Shown piece after piece: positions 34,500 to 43,278 of a stretch of DNA of 64,000 nt; within the stretch, counting starts at the first letter, position 1, and the number at the start of each line of letters is the position of its first letter. The notes beneath the pieces are model-generated. The model did not search any database. It was not told the DNA's origin and saw nothing but the letters and a program-made list of their open reading frames with translations. The DNA is from Variovorax guangxiensis (GTDB lineage: Bacteria; Pseudomonadota; Gammaproteobacteria; Burkholderiales; Burkholderiaceae_C), in assembly GCF_003952165.1 (NCBI RefSeq), contig NZ_RXFT01000012.1, positions 124,001 through 188,000 of the forward strand. The letters are read 5' to 3'. Position numbers and translations under genes: made by a program.

Positions 34500-35388
34500 G
34501 GTGTCGATCGCATCCCCCGTCGCCATGACGCCAACACCTTCCAAGCCCGCCGCATCGCCGACGCCTGCAGCACCACCGGCAACGGGCGCCAAGCTCAAGA
34601 CCAGCTCCTTCAAGGTGCCGGGCGAGGGCTCCAGCCTGACGATCAGCATCGTCACGGTGATCGCGCTGGTGGCGCTGTGGTTCCTCGTCACGAACATGGG
34701 CTGGGTGAAGCCGCTCTTCCTGCCCACGCCGCAGGCGGTGTTCCAGCAGTTCTACGAATACCTCACCGGCCAGGCCAACGACAAGCCGCTGTGGCAGCAC
34801 TTCCTGGCGAGCATGTTCCGTGTGTTCTCGGCCTTCCTGCTGGCCTGCGCCACGGCCATTCCGGTGGGCATCGCGATGGGCATGAGCCGCTTCTGGCGCG
34901 GCATCTTCGATCCGCCGCTGGAGTTCTACAGGCCGCTGCCGCCGCTGGCGTACCTGCCGCTCATCATCATCTGGTTCGGCATCGACGAGCTGCCGAAGGT
35001 GCTGCTGATCTTTCTGAGCTGCTTCGCGCCGCTGGCGCTGGCCGCGCGCTCGGGCATGCGCAGCGCCTCGCAGGAGCAGATCAACGCGGCTTACTCGATG
35101 GGTGCGAGCTACATGCAGGTGATCCGCCACGTGATCCTGCCCTCGGCGCTGCCAGACATCCTGGTGGGCATGCGCATCGCCATCGGCTTCGGCTGGACCA
35201 CGCTGGTGGCCGCCGAGATGGTGGCGGCCAACATGGGGCTGGGTCAGATGGTGCTGAACGCGTCGAACTTCCTGCGCACCGACATCGTGATCATGGGCAT
35301 CGTCGTCATTGGCGTGGTGGCCTATCTTTTCGACCTGCTGATGCGGTGGCTCGAGCGGCGCCTTGTGCCTTGGAAAGGGCGCATGTGA
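34492..35388 (+). CDS. Taurine/nitrate-type ABC permease
   Basis: 298 residues. An unusual Pro/Ala-rich N-terminal extension of about 45 residues precedes the membrane core with the EAA loop (AAYSMGASYMQVIRHVILPSALPDILVGMRIA). The start overlaps the ATPase stop. Its last 83 bases overlap the convergent LysR gene. Confidence 0.9.
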   Translation: MPEVSIASPVAMTPTPSKPAASPTPAAPPATGAKLKTSSFKVPGEGSSLTISIVTVIALVALWFLVTNMGWVKPLFLPTPQAVFQQFYEYLTGQANDKPLWQHFLASMFRVFSAFLLACATAIPVGIAMGMSRFWRGIFDPPLEFYRPLPPLAYLPLIIIWFGIDELPKVLLIFLSCFAPLALAARSGMRSASQEQINAAYSMGASYMQVIRHVILPSALPDILVGMRIAIGFGWTTLVAAEMVAANMGLGQMVLNASNFLRTDIVIMGIVVIGVVAYLFDLLMRWLERRLVPWKGRM

Positions 35389-36328
35389 CCGGTGGCGGCG
35401 GTGCCACCGTCACGGGCATCGGAGGCGGCAGGGCAGGGCCTTCGGTGAGCGCGTCCATCGACTGCTCGAGGTAGTCGAGCATCGCGCGCATCGCGGCGCT
35501 GTTGTGGCGGCGCTGCGAGTAGGCTGCGTACAGCCAGTGCTCGCGCGGCATGTGGTCGCGCAGCACCGGCACCAGGGCGCCGCGCTCCAGGTGCGACTGC
35601 GCCAGCGGCTCCGGCACGTAGGCCACGCCCACGCCGCGCAGCGCCAGTTCGATCAGCGCGACGGCATCGTTGGCTTCCATGCGGCTGTGCACCGGCACCT
35701 CGTACGGCTCGCCGTCGGTCTCGAAGGGCAGGTTGGTCGTCTGCTTGGCCGAGAAGCTCAGCACGTCGTGGCGGCTCAGGTCTTCGGGCACCTGCGGCAT
35801 GCCGCGCTGCGCCCAGTAGGAAGGCGCCGCGCACACCACCATGTCGAACTGCACGAGGCGGCGCACGATCAGGTTCATGTCGTCGATGCGCCCGCCGGTC
35901 AGGTGGATGTCGATGCCTTCCTCGATCAGGTCGAGGTCGTCGTTGGTGAACACCAGGCTCACGTACACGTCGGGGTAGAGCTTGATGAAGCCCGCGATCA
36001 CGTCGGAGAGCCAGCCGGCGATCAATCCGTGCGGCGCGCTCATGCGCAGCCGCCCGCGCGGATGCGAGCCATGCGCCTGCAGGTCGTTGAGCGTGTTCTC
36101 GGCCATCGTGACCAACTGCGTGCTGCGTTCCAGCAGCACCTGCCCGGCGTCGGTGAGGCTCAGGGAGCGGGTCGAGCGGTTGAGCAGCCGTACGCCGCTG
36201 CGGGCTTCGAGCTCGGCCACGTAGCGGCTCACGGTGGCCTTGGACATGCCCAGCGAGATCGCCGCGCGGGAAAAGCTGCGCCGGAAGGCGACTTCGCGAA
36301 ATGTTTTGATGAGATCCAGACCGTCCAT
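35306..36328 (-). CDS. LysR-family transcriptional regulator
   Basis: 340 residues from ATG 36328 (MDGLDLIKTF). N-terminal helix-turn-helix (RRSFSRAAISLGMSKATVSRYVAELEARSG) and a LysR effector domain. The final 30 residues form a Pro/Ala/Arg-rich tail beyond the usual end, encoded antisense to the last 83 bases of the permease gene. It may regulate the importer, but the two transcripts converge. Confidence 0.88.
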   Translation of the reverse strand: MDGLDLIKTFREVAFRRSFSRAAISLGMSKATVSRYVAELEARSGVRLLNRSTRSLSLTDAGQVLLERSTQLVTMAENTLNDLQAHGSHPRGRLRMSAPHGLIAGWLSDVIAGFIKLYPDVYVSLVFTNDDLDLIEEGIDIHLTGGRIDDMNLIVRRLVQFDMVVCAAPSYWAQRGMPQVPEDLSRHDVLSFSAKQTTNLPFETDGEPYEVPVHSRMEANDAVALIELALRGVGVAYVPEPLAQSHLERGALVPVLRDHMPREHWLYAAYSQRRHNSAAMRAMLDYLEQSMDALTEGPALPPPMPVTVAPPPPVTCALSKAQGAARATASAGRKDRPPRQ

Positions 36329-36431
36329 GGTGGACGGATTGTTCCAGCTTCCGGGATGAGGCCGTCGGGTGTAGGGACATCGCTGGTTTGGGGGCGATGT
36401 GATGAATACCTCCGTAGCTATACTGCGCCCC

Positions 36432-36671
36432 GTCACGTCAACAAAAGGCGTGACCGGGCTTGGACTCCCGAATCACCTCTGCGACGCAAGCCGCAGTCAC
36501 TCCCGCAGGGTCTGCGGCTTCGTCATTCGTGCCTCCTTTTTTTGGCGGCTCGACGGGCGGGCGCAAGCCCGGCCGGTTCTCGCAAGAGGTGCCCGGTAGT
36601 CCAACCCGTCGAGCTGCCGCCCTCGCTTGGACTCGGGAGCGGTGGTTTCCACAAACCGCACCTCTTGGAGG
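36432..36671 (+). ncRNA. Structured leader RNA, possible translational switch
   Basis: Stems: GTCACG/CGTGAC (36432-36437/36449-36454), a 9-bp stem (36488-36496/36512-36520), and a 14-bp stem with one GU (36544-36557/36605-36618). The long stem encloses two GCAA-capped hairpins: CGGGC-GCAA-GCCCG, and one with CTC-GCAA-GAG inside CCGG/CCGG. CAAGAGGTGC (36583-36592) is perfectly complementary to GCACCTCTTG (36658-36667), which touches the Shine-Dalgarno GGAGG (36667-36671). A TATACT -10 candidate lies at 36419-36424. No named Rfam family is recognised. Confidence 0.65.
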
Positions 36672-36677
36672 CCATCG

Positions 36678-36983
36678 ATGGCTGCATCCGCTCGCGCGTC
36701 CGCGCGTGTCTCTTCATTCCCCGACTCTCAAGAATCCACCGGCGTCGAATCGCTTGCGCTGCAGGCCTGCGATGACATCGATAGCCTGCACGAAGTGCGG
36801 CACGCCTACGCCGGCCTCGAAAGGCTCATCTGCCCGCAGCGCGTGAACGATGCGGAGGAGGTCTGCTCCAGCCGCTCCGAACTCAGCGCGCTGGTGCGCG
36901 TCGTCAACGACGAACTGCGCCGGCGCATCGAGGCGGCCGAGGGCACGCTGCGGTCGTTGCGTGCCGCCGTTGCTGCTAGATGA
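36678..36983 (+). CDS. Small helical protein behind the structured leader
   Basis: 101 residues, Ser/Ala-rich N-terminus then predicted helices (LALQACDDIDSLHEVRHAYAGLERL; SELSALVRVVNDELRRRIEAAEGTL). No signal peptide or membrane helix. GGAGG with a six-base spacer fixes the start. It overlaps the convergent HD-GYP/LuxR gene by eight bases. Family not recognised; small DUF3077/DUF6124-type proteins have similar size and composition, but this is only a resemblance. Confidence 0.65.
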   Translation: MAASARASARVSSFPDSQESTGVESLALQACDDIDSLHEVRHAYAGLERLICPQRVNDAEEVCSSRSELSALVRVVNDELRRRIEAAEGTLRSLRAAVAAR

Positions 36984-38451
36984 GTCCCCTGGTCGCGGCT
37001 TTCAGCGTCGCGGCCGCACGGGTCGTGCATCCGAGCTTCTGGAACACGCGCTCGACATGAGTGCGCACCGTGCTCGGGCTGATGCCCAGCACACGGGCCA
37101 CTTCCTTCGTGTTGTGGCCCTGGCTGATGCAACGCAGGACTTCGAGTTCGCGCTGGGAAAGGGACGCATCGGCCTGTGCCGGCACAACGGGCTTTGAAAC
37201 GCTGCCCGGCTGAACGCATGCGAGCAGCGCCGTGACGACTTCCTGATCGAAGCGGCCTGCCTTGGCGTCTTCCTTCATGCAGTCGAGCGCCTGTGCCTGC
37301 GTGAGTTCCGGCCGCCATGGACGTCGGGTGCGGTGCGATTGCCACTGCTCGGCCGCGGCGACGATCTGCCCCTCCAGCGGCATCGCCGAGCCCGAGCGGC
37401 CGCGGAAGTGGCCCGAGCCGTCACGCCGCTCGAAGGCGAAGGATGCGATCTCCGCTTCGGCTGCGAGACCGTCGATCTGCCCGGCGGCGCGCGAAGTCCA
37501 GTAGGGCACGAGCCGCACGCGCTCCAGCGACGACGCCGGCAGCGGCTCGGGTGCATTCCAGATCGCGTTGGGAACCGCCGCCCGACCGATGCCGTGGATC
37601 AGGCCGGCCTTGTACGTGCGGTGGCATGCGGCCTCGTCCAGACCGAGTTGTGCGCCGCAATCGCGCGCCAGGCTGGCCACGCGGCGCGAGTAGCCCGTCA
37701 TCCACGGCAGCTTGAGGTCGATCACATCGCCGACCAGTTCCAGGCCCATGCGTCGCAGCATCGATGCGGGCTGCTCCGCGGGCTCGGTCCATGGCGCGGC
37801 GGGGGAATCCAGCTCCTTCATCCATGCCGGGGCGAAGGGCATGCTCGCATCGACGAGGAAGGCCGGGTAGAGACTGTCCGCACGTCCGCGCGCCACAGTG
37901 AGCGCTTCATCGATTCCGTAGAGACGCCCGAAGATTTCCAGATCGCTCGCCAGCGCCACCACGTAGGTCGCAAGCGGAACGTCTTCGCCCTGAAGCACGC
38001 CGGGCACGCCGCTGCCGTCGTAAGCCTCGAACACCGTGCGCAGCGCGGCTTCGGTCTCGCGGCTCAGCCCCAACGTGTTCGCGATGTCGCCGGCAATCTC
38101 GCAATGGATGTCGGCCATGGCCAGCACGGCATCGGGCACCGGCCCGCTGATGTGCGGCTGGCGCATGCGGGGTGCCCGCGATGCGAGCAGCGCTTGCCGG
38201 CCCTGTACATCGTCTTCGAGGAAATCCGCGAACTCCTGCGCATTGGCTGTGCAGCCCGACCAGCGCAACAGCGCGACATGCCGCACGGCCTCGACCTGCG
38301 ACGCCTCGCACCCGGCCTCGGCGGCGATCTTCCCGGCCAGCCAGGCCGTGCGCAGCGAGTGGTCCGTCGGCTGGCCCATGCTCAGGTCGCCGATGAAGGC
38401 CAGCGCGCGGACCGCGTCGAAAACGGTGATGGTCGTCGTGTCGTCGGACAT
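36976..38451 (-). CDS. Degenerate HD-GYP domain fused to LuxR-type HTH
   Basis: 491 residues from ATG 38451. The middle part follows the HD-GYP layout (YKAGLIHGIGRAAVPNAIW and FERRDGSGHFRG), but HD is HG and the HHERxDGxGYP motif is reduced, so c-di-GMP hydrolysis is doubtful. The C-terminal LuxR/GerE helix-turn-helix (LSQRELEVLRCISQGHNTKEVARVLGISPSTVRTHVERV) is complete. It probably senses a ligand with the dead enzyme domain and regulates transcription. Confidence 0.85.
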   Translation of the reverse strand: MSDDTTTITVFDAVRALAFIGDLSMGQPTDHSLRTAWLAGKIAAEAGCEASQVEAVRHVALLRWSGCTANAQEFADFLEDDVQGRQALLASRAPRMRQPHISGPVPDAVLAMADIHCEIAGDIANTLGLSRETEAALRTVFEAYDGSGVPGVLQGEDVPLATYVVALASDLEIFGRLYGIDEALTVARGRADSLYPAFLVDASMPFAPAWMKELDSPAAPWTEPAEQPASMLRRMGLELVGDVIDLKLPWMTGYSRRVASLARDCGAQLGLDEAACHRTYKAGLIHGIGRAAVPNAIWNAPEPLPASSLERVRLVPYWTSRAAGQIDGLAAEAEIASFAFERRDGSGHFRGRSGSAMPLEGQIVAAAEQWQSHRTRRPWRPELTQAQALDCMKEDAKAGRFDQEVVTALLACVQPGSVSKPVVPAQADASLSQRELEVLRCISQGHNTKEVARVLGISPSTVRTHVERVFQKLGCTTRAAATLKAATRGLI

Positions 38452-38616
38452 GGGGGCAGAAGGGAATCGCGGCGGCGGGCACCCAGCATCGCACAGTTTT
38501 TCGGGGCTCTGTCGGTCATCCGACGGATACCGCGTGCGGCGGGGAGGGAAAAGAATGGGTGCGTCCGTGCCGTTCACTCGATAGACGGCGATCTTTTCTC
38601 CTTTTCATTCCTCATC

Positions 38617-39204
38617 ATGTCCGACCCCTTGAAAACCGAATCCCAGCGAGCCACCTGGTTGCGCAAGTACTACCTCGTCCGTGCCGCCTTCTCGTTCGCG
38701 TGGGTCGCGGCGGTCTTCACCGTCGCGAAGCAATCGCCCGCACTGGCGACCGTGCTGCTGATCGTCTACCCCGCATGGGATGCGTTTGCGAATCTGCTGG
38801 ATGTGAGGATGACTGGCGGTGCGAAGGCCAATGCCACGCAATTGCTCAACATCTGGATCAGCGCACTCGTCACGCTGGCGGTTGCGGGCTCTCTGGTGTT
38901 CAAGCTGCAGATCGCGTTGGCGATCTTCGGGATCTGGGCGATCGTTGCAGGGCTGCTGCAACTGGCTACGGCCATTCGTCGCCGCAAGGACAACGGAGGG
39001 CAGTGGGTGATGATGCTGAGCGGGGCGCAGTCGGCGCTCGCTGGTGGGTTCTTTGTGGCGCAACAGGGGAGCGGTGCGCCAGTGCTTCAGACCATCGTGG
39101 GGTACGCGGCGGTCGGGGCCGTGTACTTTCTGATTTCGGGGGTGATGGTTCTGGTTCGGGAGAGCAGGCGGGGGGCTCGGGGGCTTGCTTCTGGGGGCGG
39201 TTGA
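38617..39204 (+). CDS. DUF308-like multipass membrane protein
   Basis: 195 residues, about five or six membrane helices starting near residue 20, with the pattern YPAWDAFANLLDVR and the paired glycine-rich helices GIWAIVAGLLQL and GYAAVGAVYFLISGVMVLV typical of HdeD/DUF308 proteins. Role unknown; family members are linked to stress or acid resistance. Divergent from the HD-GYP/LuxR regulator. Confidence 0.75.
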   Translation: MSDPLKTESQRATWLRKYYLVRAAFSFAWVAAVFTVAKQSPALATVLLIVYPAWDAFANLLDVRMTGGAKANATQLLNIWISALVTLAVAGSLVFKLQIALAIFGIWAIVAGLLQLATAIRRRKDNGGQWVMMLSGAQSALAGGFFVAQQGSGAPVLQTIVGYAAVGAVYFLISGVMVLVRESRRGARGLASGGG

Positions 39205-39276
39205 TGTCGACAGGGTGCTGGAGCGTTGGGCGGCAGCTTGGGGGCCGAAGCGGCCGCTAAGAACGTCCCAGCCCTG

Positions 39277-39768
39277 TCAGCGTCTCCAGCAGTCTTCAAG
39301 CTCATGAATGATCTCGATACCGCCGGTCGAGTACCGGCTCGATGGTGCATACATTACGGTGAATACCGCAGTGTCCACATCAGAGTCGCTTTTGGTGAAA
39401 CTCACATAAGTTCGCGCAAGTGCGGCGCCTTGAACACCGGACTTTTCGACCGCGCTTTTAAATACTTCTCCACGCGCCAGTGCGAGGGCGTGCTCGCTGT
39501 CGTCGGATGTGCCTGCGTGTCGAGAGCTTGCAGTGACTTGGACGGACATATCGAGAACGCATTTGGGTTTTGCGGTCGGCTGTTTTATATCTTTCGATTC
39601 GCTCTCAATTTTCGCTTCTTGACCTGCTTGAAAATGAAGCGTTCCCGGAATGAATCTCGCCTCGATGAAATACCTCGCAGGCGATATGCACCACGCTGGT
39701 GTCGCGCATAGCAGGAGAAGCGCGAGGCCGATCGGACGCCTTGGCAGGTATCTGTTGATGCTCAGCAT
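39277..39768 (-). CDS. Secreted protein, unknown
   Basis: 163 residues. A signal peptide (RPIGLALLLLCATPAWC) with cleavage near residue 28, then a soluble domain with two Cys (KCVLD and EDCWRR) that may form a disulfide. The segment EHALALARGEVFKSAVEKSGV is helical. No family recognised. Tag sequences lie on both sides. Confidence 0.6.
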   Translation of the reverse strand: MLSINRYLPRRPIGLALLLLCATPAWCISPARYFIEARFIPGTLHFQAGQEAKIESESKDIKQPTAKPKCVLDMSVQVTASSRHAGTSDDSEHALALARGEVFKSAVEKSGVQGAALARTYVSFTKSDSDVDTAVFTVMYAPSSRYSTGGIEIIHELEDCWRR

Positions 39769-39810
39769 GGTCGGTTTGCCTCAGCCTGCGTAGGTCTGGT
39801 TTTGGCCGAA

Positions 39811-40263
39811 TTACGGCCTTGGGCATGAAAGCGTGACCAGGGCAAGTTCACCATCACGGAACTCGTAGTGCACCCAGGCTTCAGGGCGCTCATGTCGGAC
39901 CCAAGATGACTTGATGCCCAGGAGAGCATCGTCAACATGCCCAGTGGAATGACGAACTCCCGCGGCCTTGGCTGCACCCTCTGCATCCTCAAAAGAACCA
40001 AAAAAGGGTACCCCAACGTCGCTTGTTGAGATGGGGGTGAACCCGTCAATTGACGACGCATAGCAGAAGACCGTCTTCAGCACTTGGTGCTGGTCAAATC
40101 GGACCGCAAATCCGGACATCTTCGTTTCGGCCCAGTACTCGTCCTCGGTGCCCTCGCGTAGGCGGTCGAAGCCATATACGACATCGCCGACCTGATAGTC
40201 CTCCATGAGTTGAAGAATCTCTTCGTCTTTTAGCTTTTTGCCGAGCAAACTAGTCAATGTCAT
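39811..40263 (-). CDS. Small cytoplasmic protein, unknown (immunity-like)
   Basis: 150 residues, acidic, no signal or membrane segment. N-terminal LLGKKLKDEEILQLMEDYQVGDVVYGFDR and C-terminal WVHYEFRDGELALVTLSCP. Size, acidity and single-copy setting resemble immunity proteins of polymorphic toxins, but no toxin is present. Confidence 0.55.
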   Translation of the reverse strand: MTLTSLLGKKLKDEEILQLMEDYQVGDVVYGFDRLREGTEDEYWAETKMSGFAVRFDQHQVLKTVFCYASSIDGFTPISTSDVGVPFFGSFEDAEGAAKAAGVRHSTGHVDDALLGIKSSWVRHERPEAWVHYEFRDGELALVTLSCPRP

Positions 40264-40538
40264 GCGGATTTATTGCTTAAAGCGCAAAGGTGGTCGAATT
40301 CTGCATGGCCGTGGCCAAACGTCGCTACGTGGCGATTTGGCCCAGACGGCCGGATGACGGCTTCTGGTCGGGCTCAGTCAGTCTTTGACCCGCTCCAAAG
40401 TAGCGCCAGTTTGAGGCGTTTGATGAGTCTTCCCCACATCGACCGACTCTTCGGAGTCTGCATTTTTCCCGCCCCTTTGTTGAATCAAGAAACTGAGCTC
40501 TGCTGAAAAGCGACTGCATCTGGCGGAAAGTGGGTGGT

Positions 40539-40883
40539 CTACGGTTGCTCAGGCAGCACGATTTCGGGCTCACCGTACAGGCTGGCGCTGGCACAGCGAA
40601 CGACAAAGCCGGCGGTCGCATCGGACAGTTCGAAGCCGCGCGCCCCGTGCTGCCGACTGCACGTCTTTATGGTCAGGGCAGACTGCTCCCATCTAACAGG
40701 GCCGGCCAGGTAGGTGCAGTAGAAGAGCGAGAGTCCCACAGGTTCCTCAGACGCAGTTGGATGTTCGAGGCGCAGAATCAGTCGGTCGTGGTCATCGCGG
40801 TACGAATTCAGGGACACCGCGCCGCCGCTCCAATGCTCCAGATACTTTTGAAACTCCTCGACGTCGCACGCTTTTACGGTCAT
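40539..40883 (-). CDS. Small protein, unknown
   Basis: 114 residues, alternating beta-prone strands (LILRLEHPT, VGLSLFYCTYLAGPV, GFVVRCASASL), no signal peptide, start MTVKACDVEEFQKYLEHW. No family recognised. Codon use is less GC-rich than flanking host genes. Confidence 0.5.
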   Translation of the reverse strand: MTVKACDVEEFQKYLEHWSGGAVSLNSYRDDHDRLILRLEHPTASEEPVGLSLFYCTYLAGPVRWEQSALTIKTCSRQHGARGFELSDATAGFVVRCASASLYGEPEIVLPEQP

Positions 40884-40947
40884 GAATGTCTGCTCCTCGT
40901 CGAATTCTGCGTCGACTGGAAATGTCCGCTACTGGCCGCAAGGCGCT

Positions 40948-41535
40948 CTACGCCCAGAACCACATCATGCCGAGGTGAGCGCCGCAAGCGCGGTCGAGAA
41001 ACTCATTCAAGGCCCTGACGTCTGCAACCGCATCCTGCACGAGTTCTTGTTCGTCACTCCCCATCTCAGCGGCGTAGGCGTGCGCCCGTGCCTCGACTGT
41101 GACCACATCCAAGCCGCGCAATGCTGCTCTGAGCTCGGCTACCTGCGCCGCCCGAAACCCGTGCGCATGTCCAAGCCCTACTTCGCCAAGCTCGACTGCG
41201 AGCCCGAGCATCTCTCCCCTGTACCTTCCCCCGACGTTGGGAAAGTTCGTGACTCCTTCAACCTGGGCAGTCGTTCCGTTAAGGACGAAATAGAGCCCGC
41301 CCCTTGAGTAAAGATGCGTGCAGGCGATCTCCGATTCCGGCCAGGCGCAGCCGACCTCGACATCGACATCGACCTCCTTCGTCACCTCGCGCTTCGAGAA
41401 CCAAGAGCCGACCTTCTCAGTCGAGGTCATCTTGGGGCGCCGGCCATCAAGGAAATCGCGCGTGTGCGACGTGTTGGCTCGCAAATGGTCCAACTGCGCA
41501 TCGCTCACGGCGCACAAGTTCAGGTCATACCCCAT
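40948..41535 (-). CDS. DUF1877-like protein
   Basis: 195 residues. The N-terminus MGYDLNLCAVSDAQLDHLRAN and the C-terminal helical half (VQDAVADVRALNEFLDRACGAHLGMMWFW) resemble the DUF1877 (YfbM) family, of unknown function. No signal peptide. Divergent from the plus-strand ORF at 41693. Confidence 0.5.
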   Translation of the reverse strand: MGYDLNLCAVSDAQLDHLRANTSHTRDFLDGRRPKMTSTEKVGSWFSKREVTKEVDVDVEVGCAWPESEIACTHLYSRGGLYFVLNGTTAQVEGVTNFPNVGGRYRGEMLGLAVELGEVGLGHAHGFRAAQVAELRAALRGLDVVTVEARAHAYAAEMGSDEQELVQDAVADVRALNEFLDRACGAHLGMMWFWA

Positions 41536-41692
41536 CGCGTTCCTTCAAGTTAGGCGGTTGGTCTGAGTGTCTGGTTGTGGCCGAATGTAGCTGGACAGGT
41601 CGCCTGTACAAAGGGCCCGAAGCAGCCGGTCGCTAGATCCAGAAGCTGCCGTTCGAGTAGAGTAGTTTGCCTGCCAGCATCATCGAACTGCC

Positions 41693-42202
41693 ATGCCAAA
41701 GACCTTGCCCAAAACCATCTGCCTCGTGACCTCGGGAATGGGCATCGTTCTTCACTCTCCGTGGGCGACTGCGAGCATCGCGCAAGGCGAGGACTTTCTC
41801 ACCAGCAGGTTCAGCAATCCGACAGATGTTGCCGAGTTGGTCAATTCATCGAGAATCGCCGCGTTTTGCACCGGTTCTCCTGGTGCATGGCGTTTGCATC
41901 TGCGTACTGACCCGCCTGACGAAACCGCGCTAGTTCAGGCTGACTACAAGGTTCGACTGGGCATCGAGGTACGTGATGGCATTCTTCAGATTCGAGACCT
42001 GTTCGAGCTGATGTCCTGGGACGCCGCCTGCGATGATGAACAGGTGATTCAATTGACCGATGGGTTCTACCGGATCACCGCGTACACGTCGCCTCCAGAG
42101 AGTGGAATTCTCGGTGATGACCAAGACATCCACCTCCACCTAGAGGCGGTCTCTGAGCCCGCACAGCTAGTACACCGCGGCGTACCGCAACTCTGCGACT
42201 GA
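41693..42202 (+). CDS. Small protein, unknown
   Basis: 169 residues, acidic, beta-rich (LVQADYKVRLGIEVRDGILQIRDLFELMSW; FYRITAYTSPPESG). No clear signal peptide or membrane helix, no family recognised. The only plus-strand ORF of the orphan patch; a tag follows its stop by about 20 bases. Confidence 0.5.
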   Translation: MPKTLPKTICLVTSGMGIVLHSPWATASIAQGEDFLTSRFSNPTDVAELVNSSRIAAFCTGSPGAWRLHLRTDPPDETALVQADYKVRLGIEVRDGILQIRDLFELMSWDAACDDEQVIQLTDGFYRITAYTSPPESGILGDDQDIHLHLEAVSEPAQLVHRGVPQLCD

Positions 42203-42308
42203 GCCTTCAAATCGCGCTCATGAAGGGCCGCTCTTGGCCGGATTCTGTCGATGAATGCGATCTTTCGGTTATGGCCGGGGTATGTCGCTGGGACAGACCC
42301 CTTGAGGC

Positions 42309-42725
42309 TTAGATTTCGAAGTCACGTATGCCGCCTTGAAAGATCCATTTCGGCGGCCACGCATCAATTGAGGCGGTGTCCCGCACCCAGTCATAAGAGT
42401 GACTTCCTACCAAGACCGTGTCCAGATGCACTCTCGCGGCCATTCCATCAATGCGGGCAAGGAGTTGCTCAAACTTGTCTAACCATGCGGGCCAATCAAA
42501 TTCAACTTCCTTGAGTGAAGCCGCGAAATGGATTAGCCGATACGTGTAGTCGATAGCTACTCGATCGCTCTGCGATACCGAGAACATGTCGCGCACCAGA
42601 AAGGGCCATCCGTCGGTTTCGGGTAGGCCCGCGACGGCTGCGAGGTTCAACGAGTCGGCGTCAACATTGCCACGTCGCCCTTTGAAGCAGTCGATTACCC
42701 CGTACACAGTGCTCTGATGTCCCAT
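42309..42725 (-). CDS. Small cytoplasmic protein, unknown
   Basis: 138 residues, starting MGHQSTVYGVIDCFKG, with Trp-rich C-terminus (YDWVRDTASIDAWPPKWIFQGG). No signal peptide or membrane segment; resembles small immunity-type proteins in size and charge only. Tags lie beyond both ends. Confidence 0.5.
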   Translation of the reverse strand: MGHQSTVYGVIDCFKGRRGNVDADSLNLAAVAGLPETDGWPFLVRDMFSVSQSDRVAIDYTYRLIHFAASLKEVEFDWPAWLDKFEQLLARIDGMAARVHLDTVLVGSHSYDWVRDTASIDAWPPKWIFQGGIRDFEI

Positions 42726-42844
42726 GTTACCTCGCTTGATTGTCTATGTCCGCTATGAGCGCTCTTGTTGTGAGTGACGGCTTATGGCCGGATCCTGCCA
42801 CACCTATATCGGCGCGCCACCCGGCACAATTCGCCGCGACATCG

Positions 42845-43171
42845 CTACTCGGCTTTGCCACTTGGCAGCATGCAGATTGTGGCGAGATACGCTTGCTGTT
42901 CGACATACCACCCCGACGGATAGTCCTCTCGATCCCATGGTTCGTCGCTCTCGTACGTTCCTCTGCCGAGAAATTCGTAGTAGACGTTCATCGCATCGAG
43001 ATGACATCTCGCCCAGAAAACCCATACACACGTGCTCTTTCCGAGCAGGCGTCTAGCTGCATCGCCGGCAGGTCCGAGCGCGATACAAGTCTCAAGGCCT
43101 TCTTCATCAATCCAAACCTCGTGTAGATATCCCCTACGCGGTCGGAGCTGGTCATGCGGTGACATCGTCAT
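42845..43171 (-). CDS. Small protein, unknown
   Basis: 108 residues (MTMSPHDQ start at 43171; 43165 also possible). Acidic, aromatic-rich (VWVFWARCHLDAMNVYYEFLGRG). A longer open frame upstream runs through a tag and is not used. No family recognised. Confidence 0.45.
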   Translation of the reverse strand: MTMSPHDQLRPRRGYLHEVWIDEEGLETCIALGPAGDAARRLLGKSTCVWVFWARCHLDAMNVYYEFLGRGTYESDEPWDREDYPSGWYVEQQAYLATICMLPSGKAE

Positions 43172-43278
43172 CTGGAACGCCTGGTTATGGACGCATGCTG
43201 ATTGGGGTTTGAAGGGCTGCTGTTGGCCGAATGTAGCCGGTCGCGCCGCTGTCGTGAACGGGCCCAACGCAGCCGTTC

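Larger units (their letters stand above)
39233..43244. other. Orphan-ORF patch with short palindromic tags
   Basis: Seven small unrelated ORFs of lower GC alternate with related gaps. Tags lie at 39233-39268, 39793-39818, 40921-40945, 41570-41594, 42222-42250, 42774-42799 and 43211-43244. Their shared core is approximately (T/C)TGGCCGAAT-tAGCCGG, with GGCCGA or GGCCGG always present. The 275-base gap 40264-40538 holds a diverged tag and no convincing gene. The layout resembles gene cassettes, but no integrase or standard attC is present. Confidence 0.55.

Noticed and set aside
36537..36543. Run of seven T after the 9-bp hairpin in the leader, read as an intrinsic terminator
   Set aside because: The hairpin ends 16 bases before the T-run, and highly ordered structure and a strong Shine-Dalgarno follow, so termination here is not supported.
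41549..41555. GTTAGGC resembling an integron attC core site
   Set aside because: No matching RYYYAAC partner at the right distance, no IntI gene and only one occurrence in the patch.
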